Assembly: GCA_035499415.1 (NCBI GenBank)
Contig: DATJYV010000140.1
Coordinates: 1 to 17,882 of the forward strand
Length of the DNA: 17,882 nt
Reading direction: 5' to 3'
Source: DATJYV01 sp035499415
Lineage (GTDB): Bacteria; Bacteroidota; Ignavibacteria; UBA10030
Shown: positions 6,808-13,381 of the stretch, one piece after another
Layout of the letters: each line of letters opens with the position of its first letter
Position numbering within the stretch: the stretch's first letter is position 1
The notes under the pieces: model-generated
The model's database searches: none
Seen by the model: the letters and a program-made list of their open reading frames with translations, nothing else
Told to the model about the DNA's origin: nothing
Translations under genes and position numbers: made by a program

Positions 6808-8997
6808 GTGGCCGTAGACGGGCAATACAGGAAGAAACTCGATGACCTCCTCGCCGTTTGCAGAAAAAACCTACATTCGGTCGATGAGGATCTGATCACC
6901 CGCGCATTCAGCATGAGTCTGGAAGCGCACAAGCACGACCTTCGCGCTTCCGGGGAACCTTACTTTCTCCATCCATATGAAGTGGCCATGGTTGTCGCGA
7001 ACGAAATTCCGCTCGACGACATCTCCGTTGCCAGCGCACTGCTCCACGATGTCGTTGAAGATACCCGCTTTGAACTCAAGGATATCCGCGCGGAATTTGG
7101 TGAAACCATCGCCGACATCGTCGACGGCGCCACCAAGATCACCGATATTTTCGAAAGCCACGAAGTAACCCAGGCGGAGAGCTACCGCAAGCTCCTGCTG
7201 TCGATGGTGAATGACATTCGGGTGATGCTCCTGAAATTTGCGGACCGGCTTCATAACATGCGCACGCTGGAATACCTCCCGCCGGAAAAACGCGTTCGGC
7301 TTGCCCGCGAGACCCTCGAAATCTACGCTCCGTTCGCGCACCGCTTCGGCCTCGCACGAATCAAGTGGGAACTGGAGGATCTGTCCTTCAAGCATATCCA
7401 TCGTGCCGAATACGACCAGATCTCGCGCCAGCTCAAATCACGACGCCGCGAGAGAGAGCATTACATCAACAAGTTCGTCCTGCCGATCACCAAGCGTCTG
7501 TCGGAAGAAGGGCTCAAGTACGAGATCGAAGGCCGTCCGAAGCACATCTACAGCATTTACAACAAGATGGTGAAGCGGTCGAAGCCGCTCGATGAGATCT
7601 ACGACCTGTTTGCCGTCCGCATCATCCTCGATACGACCGACAACAATGACTGCTTCATGGTCTACGGCATTGTCTCGGAGCTCTACAAGCCCATCCCGGA
7701 ACGGTTCAAGGATTACATCTCCGTCCCGAAGAAAAATGGGTATCAGTCGATCCACACCACGGTCGTCGGTCCGGACGGGAGGATGGTAGAACTGCAGATC
7801 CGAACGAGGGCGATGCACGAAATCGCGGAAAAGGGAGTCGCGGCGCACTGGATGTACAAGGAAAACAAGACATCCCTTGACAAGGAACTTGAAAGCTGGG
7901 TCAACTGGGTGCGGGAGATTTTCGAACAGAAAAGCGACGATACACCGCGGGAGCTGATGGAAAGTTTCAAACTGAATCTTTACCAGGATGAGATCTACGT
8001 CTTCACACCCAAAGGGGATCTCAAGATCCTGCCGCGGAACGCGACGCCGCTCGACTTTGCATTCGAAATCCACTCAAACGTCGGGTTCCACTGCATCGGT
8101 GCGAAAGTGAACGGTCGCATCGTCCCGCTCAACACCATCCTGCGAAGCGGCGATCAATTGGAAATCATCACGTCGAAAAATCAGACCCCGAACGCAGATT
8201 GGGAGCAGTTTGTCGTTACGCACAAGGCAAAGTCGTCGATCCGTAAGTGGATTCGCGAGGAAGCGCGCAAGAAATCCGAAGACGGAAGACATTTGTGGGA
8301 AAAAAAGCTGAAGAAGAACAAGTTTACGATCGGGGAGGAGGAGATCACGCGGTTCGTTCATTCGCTCCGGTTTGAAAATCTTCAGGACTTTTACCTCGCC
8401 CTTGCCGAGGGAAAAATCGAGGCGGACGGAATGATCGAACAATTAATGATGCGGTCCAAACATCCCGTTGCGGATGCGCTGCGTGGCTCGCCGGAGGAGG
8501 CACAGTCGCTCTTCTCCCGTTTTATCAACACGGCGCGCGATGTCGCGAGCGGCATCTCGATTCTCGGGTCGAGCGACAACTTCATGCATCAGTACGCGAA
8601 GTGCTGCAACCCCATTCCCGGGGACGAAATCGTCGGTTTTGTGACGACGGGAGACGGCATCAAAATCCATCGGAAGGATTGCAAGAACGTGATCTCGATG
8701 AGGATGACCGAGAGTCAACGCCTCGTCGATGTCAGCTGGCCGGCCCCTAATGGGGTCGACTTCATCGCCGCCGTCCACATCTCCGGCCAGGACCGTCCCG
8801 GCCTGCTGAGCGATGTCACGCACGCGATTTCCACATACCAGAATACGAACATCCGCAGCGTCAACATGGATTCCAAGGGCCCTCTCTTTGACGGCCAGAT
8901 CATCCTCTTCGTCAAAAATACCGAGCACCTCTCGCGCTTGATCGAGAAGATTAAGAAAGTCCCCGGCATCGTGAGCGTGGAGCGGTTTTTTGCGTGA
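6808..8997 (+). CDS. Bifunctional (p)ppGpp synthetase/hydrolase (Rel/SpoT)
   Basis: This protein makes and degrades the alarmone (p)ppGpp. Its 729 residues carry the full long-RSH architecture. The HD hydrolase domain has HDVVEDT at residues 80-86 and KFADRLHNM, so hydrolase activity is expected. The synthetase domain lies at about 235-350, with YISVPKKNGYQSIHTT near 303-318 and the catalytic-region ELQIRT. The TGS domain spans about 393-453. The zinc-finger-like segment has KCCNPIPG near 597-604, and a C-terminal ACT domain covers about 650-729. The basic RSKP segment before DEIYDLFAVRI fits bifunctional enzymes rather than synthetase-only RelA. The GTG at 6808 has GAGGA at 6800-6804 just upstream. 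ruvX overlaps the end by 8 nt. Confidence 0.95.
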   Translation: MAVDGQYRKKLDDLLAVCRKNLHSVDEDLITRAFSMSLEAHKHDLRASGEPYFLHPYEVAMVVANEIPLDDISVASALLHDVVEDTRFELKDIRAEFGETIADIVDGATKITDIFESHEVTQAESYRKLLLSMVNDIRVMLLKFADRLHNMRTLEYLPPEKRVRLARETLEIYAPFAHRFGLARIKWELEDLSFKHIHRAEYDQISRQLKSRRREREHYINKFVLPITKRLSEEGLKYEIEGRPKHIYSIYNKMVKRSKPLDEIYDLFAVRIILDTTDNNDCFMVYGIVSELYKPIPERFKDYISVPKKNGYQSIHTTVVGPDGRMVELQIRTRAMHEIAEKGVAAHWMYKENKTSLDKELESWVNWVREIFEQKSDDTPRELMESFKLNLYQDEIYVFTPKGDLKILPRNATPLDFAFEIHSNVGFHCIGAKVNGRIVPLNTILRSGDQLEIITSKNQTPNADWEQFVVTHKAKSSIRKWIREEARKKSEDGRHLWEKKLKKNKFTIGEEEITRFVHSLRFENLQDFYLALAEGKIEADGMIEQLMMRSKHPVADALRGSPEEAQSLFSRFINTARDVASGISILGSSDNFMHQYAKCCNPIPGDEIVGFVTTGDGIKIHRKDCKNVISMRMTESQRLVDVSWPAPNGVDFIAAVHISGQDRPGLLSDVTHAISTYQNTNIRSVNMDSKGPLFDGQIILFVKNTEHLSRLIEKIKKVPGIVSVERFFA

Positions 8998-9451
8998 CCA
9001 TGAAAACAAAGAGACATCGCCCGGGAGGGTGTTGGGGATCGACTACGGCGCGAAGCGGATCGGCGTCTCGCTCAGCGACCCTCTGGAGATCATCGCGTCC
9101 CCGTTGGTCACGTTGGAAAACGCCGCCGGCGTCATGGATGAAATTCGGAACATTATTCGCCGTGAAACGGTCCGTCTGGTGATTGTGGGAATGCCGCTCA
9201 ATCTCAAAGGGCAGAAAGGCCGTAAGGCGGTCGAGGTTGAAGATTTTTGCGACCGGCTTCGGAGCGAGATCGATTGCGCGGTTCTTCCGTGGGACGAGCG
9301 ATTTACGACGACGATGGCCAAACGCTCGATGATTGCAGGAGGGGTGCGAAGGAACGATCGCAGGGCGATGGAGGGAAGGATCGACTCAACTGCCGCGGCA
9401 ATTCTCCTTCAAAGTTATCTGGACAGCAAAAAGAATTCCCGGGTTTGTTGA
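8990..9451 (+). CDS. ruvX: RuvX/YqgF family RNase H-fold nuclease
   Basis: This family (YqgF, proposed Holliday junction resolvase, also implicated in pre-16S rRNA processing) has an RNase H fold. The product shows GIDYGAKRIGVSLSDP near the N-terminus with the first catalytic Asp. It also has VIVGMPLNLKGQKG, WDERFTT with the acidic residue pair, and RIDSTAAAILLQSYL with the last acidic residue. TTG at 8990 is chosen because GGAG at 8979-8982 sits 7 nt before it and it overlaps rel by 8 nt. That gives 153 residues, with about 15 extra before the conserved start. GTG at 9029 or TTG at 9032 would give the more usual length. mtgA follows after 3 nt. Confidence 0.9.
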   Translation: MRDHENKETSPGRVLGIDYGAKRIGVSLSDPLEIIASPLVTLENAAGVMDEIRNIIRRETVRLVIVGMPLNLKGQKGRKAVEVEDFCDRLRSEIDCAVLPWDERFTTTMAKRSMIAGGVRRNDRRAMEGRIDSTAAAILLQSYLDSKKNSRVC

Positions 9452-9454
9452 AGC

Positions 9455-10327
9455 GTGGAAGAGCGCTCGAACGGCTGGCGGTTCATGCTCTCCACAATGG
9501 CGCTCCGGGCGGGCGTCGCGGCGCGGCTTCTCCGTCGTCATCCGTTCCGGACCCTTCTGGTCCTCGGCATCGCGATCATCGGGCTCGATATTGGTTCGCT
9601 CCCGTTCGGCGACCTCTACCGCCTCCGAAAAATCAACCCGCGGGAGACAGAGCTCATGCGGGAACAGGAGCGGCTCGCGCGCGAGCAGGGAACGACGCTC
9701 CGTCGCGTGCAGGTCTGGACTCCATTGGACAAGATTCCCTCCACGCTCATCGACGCGGTTATCGTGGCGGAGGACGGGACGTTTTGGTCAAACCAGGGAT
9801 TCGATTGGTTCGAATTCAAGGAATCGGTTTGGAAAGACATCCGGGAGCTGAAGCCGGCGCGAGGAGCCAGCACGATCACCCAGCAACTGGTCAAAAACCT
9901 CTACCTGTCTCCGTCGAAAAATCCGCTCCGGAAATTGAAAGAATGGATCCTGACCTGGTATGCAGAGCGAACCCTTACCAAGTCACGCATCCTCGAATTG
10001 TATCTCAACACGATCGAATGGGGAGACGGGATCTACGGTGCCGGCGCGGCGGCACGGTATCACTTCGGAAAGGATGTCGCCGACCTGAGCAGGGATGAAT
10101 GTGCCCGGCTTGCGGCAATTATCCCGAGCCCGCGGCGCCACCGGGCGGACTCCAATTCTTCGTACGTCATACGCCGGTCGAAGATCGTCATCGCACGCAT
10201 GGACGCGAGGGGTTGGGGACTTCCGCCGCCGGACGAGAACTTTTTCGAGTCCGGGGAAGATACGATTCCCGCAGAATCCGGCCGCGTGAACTTCGACTCA
10301 ACATCGGGAATACGGGACTCACTATGA
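9455..10327 (+). CDS. mtgA: Monofunctional peptidoglycan glycosyltransferase
   Basis: This GT51 enzyme polymerises lipid II into glycan strands at the inner membrane. The 290-residue product has an arginine-rich cytoplasmic start, one membrane segment (about residues 32-49), and the periplasmic catalytic domain. Motif I reads AEDGTFWSNQGFD, with the catalytic Glu at 106. Motif II is GASTITQQLVKNLYLS, from 137. Motif III has RKLKEW around Glu163, followed by ILELYLN and the GIYGAGAAARYHFGK region. There is no transpeptidase domain, so it is the monofunctional type. In motif I the usual His (EDxxFxxHxG) is Asn113. The GTG start lies 3 nt after ruvX, and the stop overlaps the next gene by 4 nt. 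Confidence 0.92.
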   Translation: MEERSNGWRFMLSTMALRAGVAARLLRRHPFRTLLVLGIAIIGLDIGSLPFGDLYRLRKINPRETELMREQERLAREQGTTLRRVQVWTPLDKIPSTLIDAVIVAEDGTFWSNQGFDWFEFKESVWKDIRELKPARGASTITQQLVKNLYLSPSKNPLRKLKEWILTWYAERTLTKSRILELYLNTIEWGDGIYGAGAAARYHFGKDVADLSRDECARLAAIIPSPRRHRADSNSSYVIRRSKIVIARMDARGWGLPPPDENFFESGEDTIPAESGRVNFDSTSGIRDSL

Positions 10328-10965
10328 ATAATCGCGAGCTCAAAACGCTGATCGAGGAAGGGGAAGGATTCGGGCTGGAGTTTAAAAGGAAAGTCTCCAC
10401 GCCGGAGAAGACCGCGCGGGCACTGATTGGATTTGCGAACACGCGGGGGGGAACCATTCTCTTTGGCGTGGATGACGATAAATCGATCGTCGGCGTCGAA
10501 AGCGAAAAGCTCGAGATCGAAATGATCCAGTCGGCCGGACGGCTGTTTTGCGACCCCCCGATTGAACCGGAGATCGAAATCGTGGGGATGAGGGAAAAGG
10601 ATGTCATTGTGGTTTCGGTCAGCGAAAGTGCATCGAAGCCGCACATGCTCGTCAACGGCTCGAACGGCGACAGCTCGAAGGTTTTCATCAGGGTGAACGA
10701 CAAGACGGTCGAGGCGAGCAAGGAGGTGGTGCGTGTGCTCCGTGCGGAAAGTCCCGACGCTCCTCCCATGCATTTTTCGATCGGGGAAGAAGAGAGACGC
10801 CTCCTCGACTACCTCGATTCTCACGAACAGATAACGCTGCAGGAATTTGCGAAGCTGGTGAACATCTCGCGCCGGAGAGCCTCGCGTGCGCTCGTTCAGC
10901 TGGTCCGGGCGGGTGTCATCAGGATACACACGCACGAGCATCAGGAGTACTTCACCCGGGCATGA
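10324..10965 (+). CDS. AlbA_2 (Schlafen-type) domain protein with C-terminal winged helix
   Basis: The product has 213 residues. The N-terminal part fits the AlbA_2/Schlafen domain: a conserved acidic-aromatic EFK at 19-21, then FANTRGG at 37-43 and FGVDDD at 47-52, a layout also described as a divergent AAA_4 domain. The C-terminal 60 or so residues (ITLQEFAKLVNISRRRASRALVQLVRAGVI) look like a winged helix-turn-helix, so nucleic-acid binding is likely and a regulatory role plausible. The target is unknown. ATG at 10324 overlaps the mtgA stop as ATGA. The frame is open for 75 codons upstream, but that stretch lies within mtgA and shows no domain. Its TGA abuts the stop codon of the minus-strand gene. 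Confidence 0.85.
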   Translation: MNNRELKTLIEEGEGFGLEFKRKVSTPEKTARALIGFANTRGGTILFGVDDDKSIVGVESEKLEIEMIQSAGRLFCDPPIEPEIEIVGMREKDVIVVSVSESASKPHMLVNGSNGDSSKVFIRVNDKTVEASKEVVRVLRAESPDAPPMHFSIGEEERRLLDYLDSHEQITLQEFAKLVNISRRRASRALVQLVRAGVIRIHTHEHQEYFTRA

Positions 10966-10977
10966 TTACCCGGCGTG
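10953..10977. other. Hairpin carrying both stop codons of convergent genes
   Basis: CACCCGGG (10953-10960) pairs with CCCGG-C-GTG (10969-10977), 8 bp with one bulged C. The 8-nt loop CATGATTA contains TGA of the plus-strand gene (10963-10965) and the complement of TAA of the minus-strand gene (10966-10968). A similar stem would form in both transcripts. No T tract follows on either side, so it is not a standard terminator. Confidence 0.4.
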
Positions 10978-11511
10978 TGACTGACCAAAGATGCGGACAA
11001 GCTCGAAGACGGCGATTCCGTAGGCGACGGCAACATTGAGGGATTGTTTCATCCCGAACATCGGGATTTCGAGCCCGAGGTCGCAAAGCTCCGCGAGAGG
11101 AGCAGACACGCCCGTTACTTCATTGCCGATGACCAGACAGAGGGGAAAACTTGTCGGGGGAATGGCATAGTAGGGGACGCTGCCTTCCATAAGCTCGAGA
11201 CACGCGATGGTGTAACCTTCGGCCTTCAGCGAATTCAGAAGTTGTCGCGCATCCCGGACGAATTCCCACGGGACGGTCTCCGTGGCCCCCAACGCCGTCT
11301 TTTCGATTTCCCGCCGGGGCGGTCGAGGCGTGAATCCGGCGAGGTATAACTTCTCGATTCGCGCGCCGTCGGAAGTCCGGAAGATTGAGCCCACATTGTA
11401 TAAGCTTCTGACATTGTCGACGACGACGGAGACGGGATTGCGCCTGCTGCGGGCCAGCGTCCGGGGAGTGAGTCGTCGGGAGGTGATTTCTTCGTGCGTA
11501 GACCTTCTCAT
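10966..11511 (-). CDS. SpoU/TrmH family RNA 2'-O-methyltransferase
   Basis: This is a SPOUT-fold enzyme that methylates ribose 2'-OH groups in tRNA or rRNA using SAM. The 181-residue product contains all three family motifs. Motif 1 is NVRSLYNVGSIFRTSDGA at residues 33-50, with the conserved Asn and Arg. Motif 2 is LVIGNEVTGVS, and motif 3 is LEIPMFGMKQSLNVAVAYG, which forms the knotted SAM site. There is no N-terminal L30e-like substrate domain as in RlmB, so TrmH-like or TrmL-like tRNA methylation is more likely; the exact target is open. ATG is at 11509-11511 with no visible Shine-Dalgarno sequence. It is the only minus-strand gene in the window and is transcribed divergently from cmk. Confidence 0.9.
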   Translation of the reverse strand: MRRSTHEEITSRRLTPRTLARSRRNPVSVVVDNVRSLYNVGSIFRTSDGARIEKLYLAGFTPRPPRREIEKTALGATETVPWEFVRDARQLLNSLKAEGYTIACLELMEGSVPYYAIPPTSFPLCLVIGNEVTGVSAPLAELCDLGLEIPMFGMKQSLNVAVAYGIAVFELVRIFGQSHAG

Positions 11512-11589
11512 CGCGCAAAAATAGCGGATTATCGAAGGAAATGAAAGGGAGAGGTCGAGGTCGCCATTGTACGGAGGGCCAGGTCCCGG

Positions 11590-11618
11590 TTGCTCCCCAT
11601 TTCGGTTTTTCGTATATT
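11590..11618 (+). promoter_or_regulatory. Probable promoter of the cmk operon
   Basis: TTGCTC (11590-11595) and TATATT (11613-11618) are separated by 17 bp, with a T-rich stretch before the -10. Transcription should start near 11625, about 8 nt before the GTG of cmk, leaving almost no leader and no room for a Shine-Dalgarno sequence. Confidence 0.45.
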
Positions 11619-11632
11619 AAAAATTCCATCGT

Positions 11633-12316
11633 GTGAAGAGCCCTCGGAAGATCGTCATCGCAATCGACGGCCCCGCGGCCAGCGGCAAGAGCACGACGGC
11701 CAAGCTGGTGGCGCGTGAGTTGGGCTATCTTCACGTCGATACCGGCGCGATGTATCGTGCGATTGCGCTGAAAGTTGTCGAAGAGAAAATCCCTCTCGAT
11801 TCCGAGGCGACCATTAGGTCGATCGCCGAATCGGCCTCGATCCGGCTGGAGTCAGAAGACGGGAAGCAGAATGTCTTTTTGAACGGCCGGAATGTGACCC
11901 GGGAGATTCGCTCCCCGGCGGTTACAAAAGCCGTCAGCCGGGTCAGCAGTTACCAGTCGGTCCGGGACGTTCTCGTTCGGGAACAGCGTGCGGTTGCTTC
12001 CGGTGGAGGGGTTGTGCTTGAGGGACGGGATATCGGGACTGTCGTACTGCCGCATGCCGAACTCAAGATCTTCATGAGCGCCAACGTCGCAGAGCGGGCG
12101 AGGCGGCGCAAGAAAGACCTTTCCGATGCCGGCGTGGATATCGGCGAATCGGACCTGGTGCGGGAGATCATCGAGCGGGACCGCCTCGATTCATCGCGCA
12201 CGGTCAGTCCGCTGAAGAAAGCGGACGACGCGGTGGAGTTGGACACTTCCAATTTGACGATCGAAGAGCAGGTTGCGTATATCGTGAAACGGGCAAGAAG
12301 CATTATCGGGACTTGA
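11633..12316 (+). CDS. cmk: Cytidylate kinase (GTG start)
   Basis: Cmk phosphorylates CMP and dCMP with ATP, feeding RNA, DNA and CDP-lipid synthesis. The 227-residue product is of normal length. It has the P-loop GPAASGKS at residues 13-20, the CMP-binding segment HVDTGAMYRA near 34-43, and GRDIGTVVLP. The LID region carries RARRRKKDL, followed by RDRLDSSRTVSPL and the final VELDTSNLTIEE. GTG at 11633 is the only start close enough to the P-loop. It is the first gene of the cmk-ispH-rpsA group and lies just behind a promoter-like sequence. Confidence 0.96.
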   Translation: MKSPRKIVIAIDGPAASGKSTTAKLVARELGYLHVDTGAMYRAIALKVVEEKIPLDSEATIRSIAESASIRLESEDGKQNVFLNGRNVTREIRSPAVTKAVSRVSSYQSVRDVLVREQRAVASGGGVVLEGRDIGTVVLPHAELKIFMSANVAERARRRKKDLSDAGVDIGESDLVREIIERDRLDSSRTVSPLKKADDAVELDTSNLTIEEQVAYIVKRARSIIGT

Positions 12317-12352
12317 TGAATCGCTCCACAAATATGAGTGGATGCTGAGCGC

Positions 12353-13246
12353 ATGACGGTTCGTGTCGATACCAGTTCGGGTTTCTGCTGGGGCGTGGTC
12401 CGGACGATCGAAATTGCAGAGCAGGAGCTTGCGGATGGCAGACAAATGTATTCGCTCGGCGAGATCATTCACAACCCGATGGAGATTCAGCGGTTGGAAA
12501 ACGAAGGCCTCAAGACGATAACACTTGACGAATTGGACAAAGCGCGCGGATCGACTGTCCTGATTCGGGCACACGGTGAACCGCCGTCGACATATCGAAG
12601 GGCTCAGGAATTAGGCATCACCCTCATTGACGCGACGTGCCCGGTGGTGACGAAGGTTCAGGAAAGGATTCGAAAGTTCTACCTTGAGGGATATCAGATT
12701 GTCGTATTTGGCAAGAAGGATCATGCGGAAGTCATAGGGCTCGTCGGACAGACCGACGGCCGTGCGTTCGTGATCAAGTCGGTCGAAGAGGTTGATTCGA
12801 TCCCGCTCGACCGGAAGACCGTGCTCTTTTCGCAGACGACGATGGATAAGCCGACGTTCCATCGCATCAAGGAGGAGCTCTCGAAGCGGGTGAAGGAACT
12901 TGTCATCGGTTCGATCGAGGATGAGGCGATCGGTTTTCATGCCAAGGACACGATCTGCGGTCAGGTTTCCGGCCGGGACAAGAAGATCCGTGAATTCGGC
13001 CGCGCGAACGACGTCGTGGTATTCGTCGCCGGACGTCACAGCTCGAACGGCAAAGTGCTCTTCGAAATTGTCCGGTCGGAGAATCCGAAGACATATTTTA
13101 TCGAGGACATTCCGGAGCTGAAACCGGAGTGGTTTGTCGGGGCGGAGACCGTCGGCGTCACGGGCGCAACCTCCACCCCTCAATGGCTGATGGAAAAGGT
13201 ACGGAAGGCGATCGAAGAGCGTTGCGCAAATCGGTCTGCCGCATGA
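12353..13246 (+). CDS. ispH: 4-hydroxy-3-methylbut-2-enyl diphosphate reductase
   Basis: IspH is the last enzyme of the MEP isoprenoid pathway. It uses an iron-sulfur cluster to convert HMBPP into IPP and DMAPP. DMAPP is the substrate of MiaA, also encoded in this window. The three cluster cysteines are in SGFCWGV (Cys12), DATCPVV (Cys96) and DTICGQ (Cys202). The substrate-binding histidines are in IIHNPMEI, IRAHGEP and KKDHAEV, and GATSTPQWL is near the end. Starting at ATG 12353 puts the first two cysteines at 12 and 96, the positions known for E. coli IspH, and this decides the start. A GTG at 12338 would add five residues. The product is 297 residues and the gene lies 36 nt after cmk. Confidence 0.95.
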   Translation: MTVRVDTSSGFCWGVVRTIEIAEQELADGRQMYSLGEIIHNPMEIQRLENEGLKTITLDELDKARGSTVLIRAHGEPPSTYRRAQELGITLIDATCPVVTKVQERIRKFYLEGYQIVVFGKKDHAEVIGLVGQTDGRAFVIKSVEEVDSIPLDRKTVLFSQTTMDKPTFHRIKEELSKRVKELVIGSIEDEAIGFHAKDTICGQVSGRDKKIREFGRANDVVVFVAGRHSSNGKVLFEIVRSENPKTYFIEDIPELKPEWFVGAETVGVTGATSTPQWLMEKVRKAIEERCANRSAA

Positions 13247-13348
13247 AATCAAACGTCATCACGAAATCACGAATCATTCACTCATCAAGAACAAGACGGC
13301 CGGACACGATACGTTGATGACGCGTGTCGAATTCGGCGTAGAACAAAA

Positions 13349-13377
13349 CCCCCGCACGGGGGACGGAGCACCGGAGG
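13349..13377 (+). promoter_or_regulatory. rpsA leader hairpin and Shine-Dalgarno
   Basis: CCCCC (13349-13353) and GGGGG (13358-13362) form a short GC stem with a 4-nt loop. It ends 10 nt before the Shine-Dalgarno GGAGG at 13373-13377, which is 4 nt from the rpsA ATG. S1 is known to control its own translation in E. coli, so a structured leader here could matter, but no regulation is demonstrated by the sequence. Confidence 0.35.
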
Positions 13378-13381
13378 CTGA

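Noticed and set aside
9247..10098. Long 283-codon open frame overlapping ruvX and mtgA on the same strand
   Set aside because: It lies in another frame of two genes with clear motifs, is rich in Arg and Gly as expected for a shadow frame in GC-rich DNA, and shows no recognisable domain.
10060..10941. 293-codon minus-strand open frame opposite mtgA and the AlbA_2 gene
   Set aside because: Both plus-strand genes have intact family motifs in this region, and the antisense product shows none.
10324..11511. Possible defence module (Schlafen-type domain beside an RNA methyltransferase)
   Set aside because: The two genes converge on opposite strands, both belong to widespread families with housekeeping members, and no nuclease, toxin or mobile context surrounds them.
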